From: Albibeggiatoa sp964388965
GTDB lineage: Bacteria; Pseudomonadota; Gammaproteobacteria; Beggiatoales; Beggiatoaceae
Direction of reading: 5' to 3'
Length of the DNA stretch: 64,000 nt
Assembly (NCBI GenBank): GCA_964388965.1
Contig: CAYMCP010000005.1
Location: 1 to 64,000, forward strand
Shown piece by piece: positions 18,355-27,705 of this stretch. The stretch's first letter is position 1. Each line of letters opens with the position of its first letter. The notes under the pieces are model-generated. The model did not search any database, was not told where the DNA came from, and saw only the letters and a program-made list of their open reading frames with translations. Both the position numbers and the translations under genes were made by a program.

Positions 18355-19158
18355 TTATCCACTCAATAAATTAATTAAAGCCTCACCGGGTTCAGGCGAA
18401 GTCATTAACGATTCACCAATTAAAAAAGTATGAATATTCGCTTGTTCACGTAGTTGAGCGATGTGCGCGGCACTACTAATTCCACTTTCACTGACGACGA
18501 TGTGCCGACGTGGAATGTCTTTGCTCAAATTAATGGAGGTTTGCAAATCTGTCTTAAAGGTGCGTAAATTACGATTATTAATCCCAATTAAACGTGTATT
18601 AAGCAATAAAGCGCGCTCCAATTCTTCCCGATCATGCACTTCAACTAATATATCCATATTTAAATGCTTGGCTAAACCTGCTAAATCATGCAGTTGTGCA
18701 TCACCCAATGCCGCGATGATTAATAAAATACAATCCGCTCCGACAACCCGAGATTCATAAACTTGATAGGGATCAATCACAAAATCTTTGCGGATAATAG
18801 GCAAGGTTGAAGCTTCACGCGCCAATTGTAAATCTTTTAATGCACCTTGAAAAAAAGGTCTATCGGTTAAAACGGATAGACAAGCCGCGCCGGCATGTTC
18901 GTAACTTTCAGCGATTTCTGCTGGAAAAAAATGCTCACGCAATACCCCCTTGCTGGGAGAGGCTTTTTTAATTTCAGCAATCACCGCAGGTTGTTGCAAC
19001 TGTAAACGGGCATCAATCGCTTCGATAAAGCCGCGTGGTGGAGGAGTGTCAGAAGCACGGCGACTTAGTTCACGCAAGGAAATTTTGGCACTTTTCGCGG
19101 CAACTTCGTCAACTTTATAGTTTAAGATTTTCTTTAAAATATTGGGGACTCGGCTCAT
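18355..19158 (-). CDS. trpC: Indole-3-glycerol phosphate synthase
   Basis: 267 residues, full length, a monofunctional form without a fused TrpF. It closes the indole ring from CdRP in tryptophan synthesis. The catalytic segment AEIKKASPSKG (about residues 55-65), IRKDFVIDPYQ, GINNRNLRTF and VSESGISS are intact. It starts 14 bp after trpD. The stop codon touches the folK start. Confidence 0.97.
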   Translation of the reverse strand: MSRVPNILKKILNYKVDEVAAKSAKISLRELSRRASDTPPPRGFIEAIDARLQLQQPAVIAEIKKASPSKGVLREHFFPAEIAESYEHAGAACLSVLTDRPFFQGALKDLQLAREASTLPIIRKDFVIDPYQVYESRVVGADCILLIIAALGDAQLHDLAGLAKHLNMDILVEVHDREELERALLLNTRLIGINNRNLRTFKTDLQTSINLSKDIPRRHIVVSESGISSAAHIAQLREQANIHTFLIGESLMTSPEPGEALINLLSG

Positions 19159-19172
19159 CTTAATGGTCTTAC

Positions 19173-20195
19173 TTAGTGAAAACTTTGAGTTAACTGGACA
19201 AGTGAATCAAGTTTCTGCTGTGCTTCTCCACTACGTATCACATTATGAGCTTGACGAACACCTTGTTCTAAACTACTCACTAAATTGGCAGCATAAATCG
19301 CAGCACCAGCATTGAGTAATACTATATCGCGGGCTGCTGACGTTTGATTGCTCAATACGGTGCGTATCATGTCTACACTTTGTTCTACGCGCTCAACTTG
19401 AATTTGCCCTAAATTGGCGCGACTTAATCCTAGTTGTTCAGGCGAGATAGTATAGGAAATTATTTTATCATGTTGTAATTCAGTTACATAAGTAGGCGTT
19501 GCAATACTAATTTCATCTAAGCCATCTTGTGCATGAATAAGTAAAACATGTTCACTACCTAAGCGTTGTAATACGAGTGCTAAAGGCTCTAACCAATTTT
19601 TATCATACACACCTAACAATTGATTGGGTGCGCCTGCGGGATTCGTCAATGGACCTAATAGATTAAAAAGGGTGCGTACACCCATTTCTTTTCGTGGCGT
19701 AATGGCATATTTCATCGCACTGTGATGTTGTGGCGCAAACATGAAACCAATACCAATTTTATTTATACATTCAGCAACTTGTTCTGGCGTAATGTCTAAT
19801 TTAACGCCTAATGCTTCCAACACATCTGCACTACCACTTTTGCTGGATACGGAACGATTACCATGTTTAGCGACTTTAGCACCTGCGCCTGCAACGACAA
19901 ATGCACTAGCTGTCGAAATATTAAAAGTTTGCGCACCGTCGCCCCCTGTACCCACAATGTCTACTAAATATTTTTGTTCGTTTAATGAAACGGGGGTTGC
20001 TAGATTACGCATGACTTGGGCGGCAGCACTAATTTCGTCCACAGTTTCGCCTTTCATGCGCAAAGCAATGAGAAAACCTGCTATTTGTGAAGGTGTCGCA
20101 TGACCCGTCATAATATCGTTCATCACTTCAGTCATTTGCTCATAACTGAGATTTTGACGTTCAACGACTATGTTAAGTGCAGTTTTGATGTTCAT
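19173..20195 (-). CDS. trpD: Anthranilate phosphoribosyltransferase
   Basis: 340 residues, full length. It joins anthranilate to PRPP. The PRPP-binding signature [17 protein letters not shown] (about 80-96) and [18 protein letters not shown] are complete. It is the first gene of trpD-trpC-folK on the minus strand. Anthranilate synthase (trpE, trpG) is not in the window. No Trp-rich leader peptide was seen upstream in the short 127-bp gap. Confidence 0.97.
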   Translation of the reverse strand: MNIKTALNIVVERQNLSYEQMTEVMNDIMTGHATPSQIAGFLIALRMKGETVDEISAAAQVMRNLATPVSLNEQKYLVDIVGTGGDGAQTFNISTASAFVVAGAGAKVAKHGNRSVSSKSGSADVLEALGVKLDITPEQVAECINKIGIGFMFAPQHHSAMKYAITPRKEMGVRTLFNLLGPLTNPAGAPNQLLGVYDKNWLEPLALVLQRLGSEHVLLIHAQDGLDEISIATPTYVTELQHDKIISYTISPEQLGLSRANLGQIQVERVEQSVDMIRTVLSNQTSAARDIVLLNAGAAIYAANLVSSLEQGVRQAHNVIRSGEAQQKLDSLVQLTQSFH

Positions 20196-20214
20196 GTTTT
20201 TTTTACATATTTTT

Positions 20215-20265
20215 ATCGAGACGCTAGTACGTCAGTGGTTCATTCTACACAGTGCGTAGGACAAG
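20215..20265. repeat. GACGC-type palindromic repeat fragment
   Basis: Short stretch with GACGCTAGTACGTC and a GTGCGTAGGAC unit, similar to the longer copies near 9944 and 37100. It lies just upstream of trpD. Confidence 0.45.
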
Positions 20266-20322
20266 AAAAATTTGAACTCTTAGGCTAAAGTAAGTAAACC
20301 CTTTTAGTGTAATACATTTTGC

Positions 20323-22497
20323 TTAATCAGAAAACTCATTGCAACGGTCTAAATATACTCTAGCGGCATCATCATGTTCATTAATGCTCAACACTTTTTC
20401 AAATGCTTTACGTGCCGCCTCCAACTCACCACCGTGATAATACACACAACCTTCCTCAAAATCATTGAGAGTTTTGGCTTTTAATTCCACTGATTCAGGA
20501 TAATCGCCATCAAATACTTCATATACTGTGACCGCTTCTGACTTACCCTTTACGGTAACACGGTCAATCACACGAATGTGATAACGTGAAATATCCTCCA
20601 AATTTTGATAAGTTTGATCGGTAATTAATAATGCTGTGCCATAAATTTTAGTTAAACCTTCAATTCGCGCTGCCAAATTTACCGCGTCAGAAATGACTGT
20701 ACCATCCATTCGATTTGGACCACCAACTGTACCGAGCATTAAAGGACCTGTATTTAAACCAATACCAATTTTAATTGCTTGATAATTTGCTTCTTGTAAT
20801 AAAATATTATATTCAACCAAGCCTTTTAGCATTGCAACCGCACCTTGTACCGCGTCGTCGGCACTCGTTGGGAATAATGCCATAATCGCATCACCGATAT
20901 ATTTATCTACAAATCCACGATGTTCGCCGATAATTGGCTCCATTTGTCCCAAATAAATATTAATAAAGTCAAAATTTTCTTGTGGTGTCATTTTTTCTGA
21001 CATGGCAGTAAAGCCACGAATATCACAAAATAAAATCGTCATTTCCTGCTCAACATGATCGCCTAATTGAACGTCTACGACACTTTCTTTATTTAGTAAT
21101 TTTAAAAATTCGCGCGGGATAAATCGCTCATAGGCTTTATTAAGTTCAAATAACTCGTTAGTAAATTTCTGTCGAGCGGCTTCAACTTCCTCTGGTGTCT
21201 TGCAGCGTTCGATGTAGGATAATGCAGCTTGATCATGCGGATTTTTCGCTACCACTTCCTCAAATAATTTTCTGGCTCGCTCAAATTTTTTACCGTGATA
21301 TGAGGCGCAAGCTTCTTCAAAATATTCCAACGTCTCATCTTTTAACGCTAATTGCTCTGGCGTATCTGCTTCAAATACTTCATATACCATGACTGAGTTT
21401 TTATTTTTACCTTTACTCTTGATACGGTCAATCACGCGAATATTATACTCAAATTTATTTTCTAAGCGGTTAAAAGTTGTTTCTGTGATTAATAGTGGCG
21501 TTTTATAAGTTTTCGTTAAATCTTCGATTCGTGCCGTGACACTGACAGCTTCCGCGATAACGGTACCATCCATCCGATTTTGACCGCCAACTGTCCCTAA
21601 CATTAACATACCGGTGTGCATTCCAATACCAATAGAAATAAAGGGATAACCTGCTTCTTTGAGTAATTCATTATAATCATCTAATTTTTTTAACATGGCA
21701 ATTGCCCCACGCACGGCATCATCAGCGCAAGTAGGAAATAATGCCATAATCCCATCGCCTATATATTTATCAATGAAACCGTTATGTTCTCGAATAACAG
21801 GCTCCATCTGCCCCAAATAAATATTGATAAAATCAAAACGTTCCTCTGGAGTCATATTTTCAGAAATTTCGGTAAAACCACGAATATCGGAAAACATAAC
21901 GGTCATTTCTTTTTCAACCAAATCGCCTAGTTTAATATCTAAAATATTTTTACAACCTAATACGTTCAAAAATTCCTGTGGCACAAAACGTTTGTACATA
22001 TCACTAAATTGTACTAATTGATTTTTATGCTCTTCGGTTTCGTGCTGAATAACGGAGATTTGTTTTTTTAAATCCGCAATAACTTGTTGTTGAGTTTCAA
22101 TTTGCTGCTGTAGATTTTGCACTGCCAGGTGGATTTCAATGCGTGCAAGTACCTCTTCAATCTGAAATGGACGTGTAAGATAATCGAGACCACCAATATT
22201 AAAACCACGTACTTTATCGACTGACTCATTTATACTTACCATGAATAAAACAGGTACATCTTTGATTTGACGGTTTTTTTTAAGTTGTTCGCACAAGGTA
22301 AAGCCGTCAGGTGCTGGCATGATAACATCAAGTAAAATGAGATTTGGTACATTGGATTCAATCAGTTGCAACGCCTCCTCTCCATTTTTTGCAACAAGAA
22401 CTTCGTAGTCATTTGTAGATAAGAATTCGTACAACACGCTCACGTTGTCTGGTTCATCATCCACAATGAGAATTGTCGGTGATTGTTGCAGGGTCAT
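20323..22497 (-). CDS. Receiver protein with two tandem class III cyclase domains
   Basis: 724 residues. An N-terminal receiver (ILIVDDEPDN, acceptor Asp in LLDVIMP; the usual Lys is replaced by Arg in LTRPF) is followed by a coiled coil. Two nucleotide cyclase domains then follow, about 185-370 and 470-660, each trailed by a short TPR-like segment. Both keep the two metal aspartates (FSDIRGF/IGDGIMA and FCDIRGF/IGDAIMA). The second has the transition-state pair N and R (SDAVNLAAR). In the first the Asn is Ser (AEAVSVTAR). The adenine-contacting Lys (DKYIGD) is present in both, pointing to cAMP synthesis. The halves arose by duplication and may form one good and one poor active site. It is monocistronic. 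Confidence 0.92.
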   Translation of the reverse strand: MTLQQSPTILIVDDEPDNVSVLYEFLSTNDYEVLVAKNGEEALQLIESNVPNLILLDVIMPAPDGFTLCEQLKKNRQIKDVPVLFMVSINESVDKVRGFNIGGLDYLTRPFQIEEVLARIEIHLAVQNLQQQIETQQQVIADLKKQISVIQHETEEHKNQLVQFSDMYKRFVPQEFLNVLGCKNILDIKLGDLVEKEMTVMFSDIRGFTEISENMTPEERFDFINIYLGQMEPVIREHNGFIDKYIGDGIMALFPTCADDAVRGAIAMLKKLDDYNELLKEAGYPFISIGIGMHTGMLMLGTVGGQNRMDGTVIAEAVSVTARIEDLTKTYKTPLLITETTFNRLENKFEYNIRVIDRIKSKGKNKNSVMVYEVFEADTPEQLALKDETLEYFEEACASYHGKKFERARKLFEEVVAKNPHDQAALSYIERCKTPEEVEAARQKFTNELFELNKAYERFIPREFLKLLNKESVVDVQLGDHVEQEMTILFCDIRGFTAMSEKMTPQENFDFINIYLGQMEPIIGEHRGFVDKYIGDAIMALFPTSADDAVQGAVAMLKGLVEYNILLQEANYQAIKIGIGLNTGPLMLGTVGGPNRMDGTVISDAVNLAARIEGLTKIYGTALLITDQTYQNLEDISRYHIRVIDRVTVKGKSEAVTVYEVFDGDYPESVELKAKTLNDFEEGCVYYHGGELEAARKAFEKVLSINEHDDAARVYLDRCNEFSD

Positions 22498-22696
22498 ATC
22501 TTAGGACGATTGTTGAAGACCTTTAGGGAAATGCTAAGTGCAATAAGGAAGTGGCAATAATACCACATTGCTGAGAAAAAAATCGCGGCTTTTGATAGCA
22601 GTTAATGAGAAAATTTGCTTAAATATTTTTTACTGTGTTAGCTATTGAAAAATGTTACTATTTGTATTCTTATTTTATGTATGAAGAAAATTTGTT

Positions 22697-22885
22697 ATGA
22701 AAGCGATTTTTTTATATTTATTACTAGCTATTTTATCCGCGTGCGGTAATGAAACAGCTCAAACTGCAGAGCCGCAAAAACCAAAAGCAATACAGGATGC
22801 AGAGCAGGTTGAAGAAATTTTGAAACAAAAAGCGGAAGCAGATAAAAAACTGATTGATGAACAAGGGGTTAAAGAATCTGAGTAG
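22697..22885 (+). CDS. Small lipoprotein
   Basis: 62 residues. The signal peptide MKAIFLYLLLAILSAC ends in a clear lipobox (L-S-A-C), so Cys16 should be lipidated. The remainder is short, hydrophilic and rich in Glu, Lys and Ala, probably helical. Residues 17-18 are Gly-Asn, which does not signal inner-membrane retention by the Asp+2 rule. I do not recognise a family. A good intrinsic terminator follows about 100 bp downstream, which supports it as a real transcribed gene. Confidence 0.7.
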   Translation: MKAIFLYLLLAILSACGNETAQTAEPQKPKAIQDAEQVEEILKQKAEADKKLIDEQGVKESE

Positions 22886-22988
22886 TCAATTACAGTTTAT
22901 ATCACGTTAGGATTAAAATATAATTTAGTAGCTAGAAATTATTAATTGATTCCGGATGCGCGTCGAATTTATCGTGTCTTCTGCGGTG

Positions 22989-23013
22989 CTCCCAAATTTT
23001 ATTTGGGAGTTTT
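22989..23013 (+). terminator. Intrinsic terminator after the small lipoprotein gene
   Basis: Perfect 9-bp stem CTCCCAAAT/ATTTGGGAG with a 3-base loop, followed by TTTT. It could serve both directions, lying between the + strand lipoprotein gene and the - strand pilus ATPase gene, which converge here. Confidence 0.7.
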
Positions 23014-23098
23014 AGAAGAATCTCAAAAATAAAGCTTTTTTAGTCTGTTACCGTTGGAATCTGAATAAAATTTACTTAAAACAACGTGTTAGATTGCT

Positions 23099-24517
23099 TT
23101 AACCAAAGTTGATTTTGCCTTCCAAATCGTTACGTGAATCTGCGTTTTTCAATGCTTCTTCCATGCTAATTTTCCCCGCTTTATACAGATCGTAGAGTGC
23201 ATCATCAAAAGATTTCATTCCCTTTGTGCCGCTTGATTTCATCGCGTCCTTTATTTCTGATAATTGCCCTTTCAAAATTAAACCAGCAATATGCGGTGTA
23301 TTAATCATAATTTCGATTGCTGCACAACGCTTTCCACGTACATCCGGAATTAAACGTTGCGAAATTACTGCGTTAACGTTAGCGGACATATCCATAAATA
23401 ATTGTTTATGTTTTTCCGTTGGGAACATATTGATACAACGATCTAATGCTTGGTTTGCGGTATTGGCGTGCATGGTAGAAATACATAAGTGACCTGTATT
23501 AGCCAATTCTAAAGCCGCTTCCATTGTTTCCTCTGTACGAATTTCACCAATTAAAATAACATCAGGAGCTTCCCGTAATGAGGCTTTAATTGCAGCGGCA
23601 TACGACGCTGTATCAACACCAACTTCACGTTGATTAACGATAGACATTTGATTAGGATGAGAAAATTCAACAGGGTCTTCAATAGTTAAAATATGACCGG
23701 GTGAATTAGCATTACGGTGATCGATCATCGCGGCTAAGGTAGTGGATTTACCTGAACCAGTCCCGCCTACCATTAACAGCAATCCGCGCTTTGACATAAT
23801 TAATTCAAGCAATACCTCCGGCAAACCCATTACTTTTGCGTTAGGAATTGCTGAGGGAATTAAACGCATAACCATACCGATAGTGCGACGTTGGAAAAAC
23901 GCATTAGCACGGAAACGTCCACTATTGTCTGGCATGGCAATCGCAAAGTCTAAATCTTTGGTTTTTTCAAATTGCTCAATTTGCTCGTCGGTCATGATTG
24001 AAAAGGCGCATTTGCGAGTAATTTCCGCGTCCGCGACAAATGTACTTAGTGGTATCGCGCGCCCTGAAATTTTGGCTTTGATTTGTGAACCTGCGGTTAA
24101 AAATAAATCCGACCCATCACGTTGAATCATTAAACGCAAATAATCGAGTAAGTTGGTACTGTCAATAAGACCGTCGTCTTCTGCTACTTCTACTTTCGCC
24201 TCTTCTTTCTTTTCCGGCTCCGGTTTGATAGTAACGTTGAGACATACTGCTTTTTTGTTTACCGAAATATCGACGCTAAAATGACCATGTGTATTGCTGG
24301 TATCAAGTTGTAATGATTTAGTTTTAGAAAATTGTTTTTTCTGATCCTCTGACATAAGCTCATACGCTGCTGCTTTAGTCATTTCGCCAGTCAAGGTATT
24401 TTTGCCTACGGGCTTGTATTGTTTACCCATTTTAATTTGGACGGGTGAACCTGCTTCTAATCTTAGTTCCTCACCTTTTTTCTCAATCATCAATTTTAAA
24501 TACGGAGTTAAATCCAT
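23099..24517 (-). CDS. PilT/PilU-type ATPase with duplicated N-terminal domain
   Basis: 472 residues, about 100 more than usual for this family. The C-terminal two thirds is a standard type IV pilus retraction-type ATPase: Walker A GGTGSGKST (about 250-258), Asp box ILTIEDPVEF, Walker B VILIGEIRTEET and His box STMHANTA. The N-terminal PAS-like domain occurs twice (about 1-105 and 120-220). Both copies share the LxxYLxLMIxxxGxxLxLxAGS pattern, separated by a Glu/Lys-rich linker. The first copy is more divergent. It is the last gene of a three-gene unit. The duplicated domain may alter hexamer contacts or bind a regulator. Confidence 0.9.
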   Translation of the reverse strand: MDLTPYLKLMIEKKGEELRLEAGSPVQIKMGKQYKPVGKNTLTGEMTKAAAYELMSEDQKKQFSKTKSLQLDTSNTHGHFSVDISVNKKAVCLNVTIKPEPEKKEEAKVEVAEDDGLIDSTNLLDYLRLMIQRDGSDLFLTAGSQIKAKISGRAIPLSTFVADAEITRKCAFSIMTDEQIEQFEKTKDLDFAIAMPDNSGRFRANAFFQRRTIGMVMRLIPSAIPNAKVMGLPEVLLELIMSKRGLLLMVGGTGSGKSTTLAAMIDHRNANSPGHILTIEDPVEFSHPNQMSIVNQREVGVDTASYAAAIKASLREAPDVILIGEIRTEETMEAALELANTGHLCISTMHANTANQALDRCINMFPTEKHKQLFMDMSANVNAVISQRLIPDVRGKRCAAIEIMINTPHIAGLILKGQLSEIKDAMKSSGTKGMKSFDDALYDLYKAGKISMEEALKNADSRNDLEGKINFG

Positions 24518-24638
24518 AACGCGCTACCTATGCTCACAATTAACTCAGAAAATTGTACACCAATGTGTTATTAAATAACTATAGAAAATAATTAGGATGC
24601 AGTCGGAAAATAGATTTTATACGTTGTTTAAATTTTAC

Positions 24639-25955
24639 TTACGCTGCTAACTTTATATCCATTTCGTGTCCTAATTTGTGTCTACCCCATGCCAACGCAT
24701 ATTGATCAATATCTAACAACCATTCTCTAAGTGGTTTCGGTGTCCAATCTAATGGGTGCATCGGAATTGTACCAGTACGACCTTCTACATCGTCCAATTC
24801 GCAATGCGATTGGTGCAACGGCGCGGCTGACCAAGCGCGTAATGGATTGCGCACGACTGGTACACCTGCCAACGTTGCCATACCAATCGTTTCAATCGTA
24901 TTCAAATAACGCCCTTTACCGCGACGAATTTGTGTATCAACCGTTGTTGTTGGGTCTAAAATAAAGCCATCAATGCCGTAAGGACCTGATGTTACTAATA
25001 AATAATCTGGATGTGTTTCTTCGACGTAATTGCAAGCAAAACCACTAGGATGAGTTTGTTTGCGAGAAAAACGTGGTTCTATCCATAAACTGATTTCAAC
25101 ACCCATTTTGTGTAATTTTACTTCTCCCCCTAAAAATAATGCGCCAACAGGATCGGTGTACGAAATCCAGTTTAAACTTTCCAACGCTCTGAGCAATTTC
25201 ACGCCACACCAACGTTGGTATAAATATGGTGTATCAGCGATTTCGACTGTTCCTTGTAACAAATGGTGTAAATAACCGGGCAAATAGTCTTTAGGATGTG
25301 TTAGTTGTTGCGCGTATACTCGTAATTGTGTCCAAGCTTGTGAGCGTGGAAATGGGTAAGGTAACGATTCAGAGGCGACAAAACGATGTTGTACAGTACG
25401 CATTAAGGTGGCGCGTGCATGTTCTAATTTACTTTGAGCCTCCTGCAAACGGGAACGCATACTCAGTAATGTACCGCGATCATTTTGCGCAAAATCAGAT
25501 TGACCCTGCTGATTGAGTAAAGAATCATCAATATATTTAGTGTTGCGATCTAATACATTTTCCAATTCACTTTGTTGTAATTCCAGTAGGTACAATAACC
25601 AACGCAATGGACGTGTATCGACTTCCGTTATTGGTAACACGCTCAACCAACGTGCAGGTAATAATTTACGATTTTTATCATATTGATAATCACTACTACG
25701 CCGTGATAATTTGGCACGTTTTGGCGATGCGTAATAGTGTACTTGAAATTTATGCGTTGTCTCTGCGGTTTCCAATTCAGCAATAAGACGTGGAATCAAG
25801 CTGGTTAAATAGTCAATTGCATGTAATAACGAGCTGGTACTTGCCACTGTACCAATACTAGTAGAAACTTGTTGAGCGGCATTTAAACCGGGGACAAGCA
25901 ATTCCGCAGAAAAATCTTTTAAATCATCAACAATTTGTTGTATAAACAGGTTCAT
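24639..25955 (-). CDS. DUF2357-like (McrC-type PD-(D/E)xK fold) protein, probably catalytically altered
   Basis: 438 residues, soluble. The C-terminal half recalls DUF2357/McrC-like proteins: LYQRWCGVKLLRAL (about 245) resembles their LYEYWC motif. Next come THPDYLL (about 310) and FILDPTT (about 328), which correspond to the PD and (D/E)xK nuclease motifs, and then a YLNTIETIG helix. The lysine of the last motif is absent, so nuclease activity is doubtful. The N-terminal half is helical with no recognised domain. It starts 6 bp after the upstream pilus ATPase gene, so it is co-transcribed with two pilus ATPases. That company is unexpected for this fold. The family call is tentative. Confidence 0.5.
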   Translation of the reverse strand: MNLFIQQIVDDLKDFSAELLVPGLNAAQQVSTSIGTVASTSSLLHAIDYLTSLIPRLIAELETAETTHKFQVHYYASPKRAKLSRRSSDYQYDKNRKLLPARWLSVLPITEVDTRPLRWLLYLLELQQSELENVLDRNTKYIDDSLLNQQGQSDFAQNDRGTLLSMRSRLQEAQSKLEHARATLMRTVQHRFVASESLPYPFPRSQAWTQLRVYAQQLTHPKDYLPGYLHHLLQGTVEIADTPYLYQRWCGVKLLRALESLNWISYTDPVGALFLGGEVKLHKMGVEISLWIEPRFSRKQTHPSGFACNYVEETHPDYLLVTSGPYGIDGFILDPTTTVDTQIRRGKGRYLNTIETIGMATLAGVPVVRNPLRAWSAAPLHQSHCELDDVEGRTGTIPMHPLDWTPKPLREWLLDIDQYALAWGRHKLGHEMDIKLAA

Positions 25956-25961
25956 ATTGCA

Positions 25962-27023
25962 CTAACCAAAATTAATTTTTGCCTCTAAATCGGTACGTGA
26001 GTGCGCGTGATTCAACGCCTCTTCCAGAGTAATCAATCCATCACGATATAAGTTATACAATGCCATGTCAAACGTTTGTACGCCTTTATGACCACTATCT
26101 TTCATCGCGTCCTTAATATCTTCAATTTTGCCGTTTAAAATCAAATCTGCGACGTGAGGCGTATTAACCATAATTTCGAGTGCAGCAACACGTTTTTGAT
26201 CCACACCAAGCACAAGGCGTTGTGATAAAACACACACTAAGTTGAGTGACAAATCCATATACAATTGCTTATGCTGTTCGATTTTAAACATATTTATAAT
26301 ACGTTGAACTGCTTGAAAGGTACTATTTGCATGTAGAGTTGACACGACTAGGTGACCCGTATTAGATAAAGTTAATACTGCGTCCATTGTTTCTCGATCA
26401 CGAATTTCTCCAATCAAAATAACATCGGGAGATTCACGCATTGCACTTTTTAACGCTTTGGCGTAGGAATGTGTATCAATTCCCAGTTCACGTTGATTAA
26501 TTAGCGATTTTTTATGTTCATGTACCACTTCAATTGGGTCTTCAATCATTAAAATATGATCTGCTTGGTGTGCGTTACGATAATCTAACATTGCCGCTAA
26601 TGTGGTGCTTTTACCAGAATTGGTTGCACCTGTCATCAATATCATGCCGCGTTTACGCATAATTAATTCTTTGAGTACTTCAGGCAATCGCAAATCGTCA
26701 ATATTAGGTACTTGAGAACGGATGTGACGCATAACAATAGAAACATTCTTTTGCTGTGTAAATACATTTACTCTGAAACGTTCGTGCATTCCCATTGGGA
26801 CATAAGCCGTATCAATTTCTAAATTTTTTTCAAAGTATACCCACTGTGCAGCATCCATGAGATGTTTAGCGATTTGCTCAATTTGTTCTGGTGTAAAAAT
26901 ATTTTTGCCCAGACTAATGAGTTTACCATTGAGCTTAATTTTCGCGTGTGAGCCTACTGTAAAATAAATATCAGAGGCTTCTCGTTCTACCATTAACCTG
27001 AGATACGGTAAAATATCCATCAA
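25962..27023 (-). CDS. PilT/PilU-type type IV pilus retraction ATPase
   Basis: 353 residues, the normal length. It carries an N-terminal PAS-like domain (1-100), Walker A GATNSGKST (about 130-138), Asp box ILMIEDPIEV, Walker B VILIGEIRDRET and His box STLHANST. The Walker A with Asn instead of Gly and the overall pattern fit PilU-like paralogues better than PilT. It powers pilus retraction from the cytoplasmic face of the inner membrane. It is the first gene of the unit followed by the DUF2357-like gene and the extended ATPase. The true pilT may lie elsewhere. Confidence 0.92.
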   Translation of the reverse strand: MMDILPYLRLMVEREASDIYFTVGSHAKIKLNGKLISLGKNIFTPEQIEQIAKHLMDAAQWVYFEKNLEIDTAYVPMGMHERFRVNVFTQQKNVSIVMRHIRSQVPNIDDLRLPEVLKELIMRKRGMILMTGATNSGKSTTLAAMLDYRNAHQADHILMIEDPIEVVHEHKKSLINQRELGIDTHSYAKALKSAMRESPDVILIGEIRDRETMDAVLTLSNTGHLVVSTLHANSTFQAVQRIINMFKIEQHKQLYMDLSLNLVCVLSQRLVLGVDQKRVAALEIMVNTPHVADLILNGKIEDIKDAMKDSGHKGVQTFDMALYNLYRDGLITLEEALNHAHSRTDLEAKINFG

Positions 27024-27129
27024 TCAACTCCCAATTGATAAACTAGGTTTTAGTGTAACTCAATAATAACTCGCAGAGATAAGGTTTTATAGAGGGAAGG
27101 TATGCCTTGTCCATACTTTTGGCTAACTC

Positions 27130-27465
27130 CTTTGCGAATCAAAATCTTACGACTATTAGGGAATTGTGTCGCTTCAATTTTCTATGATGAGTATGCCATT
27201 CAGTTTTATGACCCAGACCACTCGAAACATGAAGAACGCTATATTTTATTAGGTACTGAAAACTCTGAAAAAGTTTGTAAGTCATTGATTTTAGGTGGAG
27301 CGTATTTGCATAAGTGATTGATTTTATTATAGGCAAAAAAAGTTTTTCGGAGTTCTCAGTAGGTATGAGTCTTAAACCAAATACACTTATTGTTTGCCAT
27401 TGTTATAGGCAGGCAGAAACCGTTGTGAGAATAATTTCTGCTAGAAAAGCGGATGTAGAATCCAT
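27130..27465 (+). pseudogene. brnT: brnT toxin gene interrupted by the 104-bp element
   Basis: Before the element the sequence encodes IFYDEYAIQFYDPDHSKHEE and RYILLG. After it comes MSLKPNTLIVCHCYRQAE followed by VVRIISARKADVE. If the 104-bp element and one copy of the 6-bp duplication TAGGTA are removed, the two parts join in frame as ILLG-MSLKP. This is the core of a BrnT-type (DUF497) ribonuclease toxin. The 5' part is also damaged: NQNLTTIREL lies in a different frame just upstream, and the usual start is missing. The partner brnA is not present. The gene is dead. Confidence 0.75.
27256..27359. mobile_element. 104-bp MITE-like element, copy C (inside brnT)
   Basis: Runs from CTGAAAACTCTGAAAAAGTT to the inverted end CTTTTTCGGAGTTCTCAG and is flanked by TAGGTA on both sides. 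It is oriented opposite to copies A and B. Internally it has a 15-bp direct repeat, AAGT(C/G)ATTGATTTTA. There are no open frames of note. Confidence 0.9.
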
Positions 27466-27468
27466 AGT

Positions 27469-27500
27469 CCCGTTATGCAAGTTTAGTGGCGAGGGTATTG
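27469..27500. repeat. 32-bp dispersed repeat, copy 2
   Basis: Reverse complement of 2887-2918 with one mismatch. It forms the junction between the brnT remnant and the caspase-like fragment. Confidence 0.75.
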
Positions 27501-27705
27501 ACTGCTGTTGTATTTTTCCGGGCATGGTGTCAAAGACTTTTACAACCGCTTTTATCTCACCAGTAGCGAAACGGTCAAAGAAAGCGACGGTAATCTGCGC
27601 AAAGCCACAGTTTTATCTGCGAGTTTTTGCCATGACCTACTACAAGACTGTCCGGTACGGCGCAAGATCGTGATTCTCGATAGCTGTATGAGTGCTGCCT
27701 TTTCC
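27500..27705 (+). pseudogene. Fragment of a caspase-like (C14 / orthocaspase) protease gene
   Basis: An uninterrupted stretch reads LLYFSGHGVKDFYNRFYL at one end and VRRKIVILDSCMSAAF at the other. It covers both catalytic residues of the caspase p20 fold: the His of SGHG and the Cys of DSC. About 68 residues remain. Nothing of the N-terminal part or the downstream subdomain is present. After 27705 the sequence changes to an unrecognised hydrophobic, GC-rich stretch that ends without homology. The fragment is visibly GC-richer than its surroundings. Caspase-like proteins are common in filamentous sulfur bacteria and cyanobacteria. Confidence 0.7.

Noticed and set aside
19741..20103. 120-residue frame opposite to trpD
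   Set aside because: Mirror frame of conserved trpD codons; no independent evidence.
27102..27317. A 71-residue gene beginning at the ATG at 27102
   Set aside because: Its first 20 residues match nothing, the middle is brnT, and the last 20 residues are translation of the 104-bp element. It is a by-product of the insertion.
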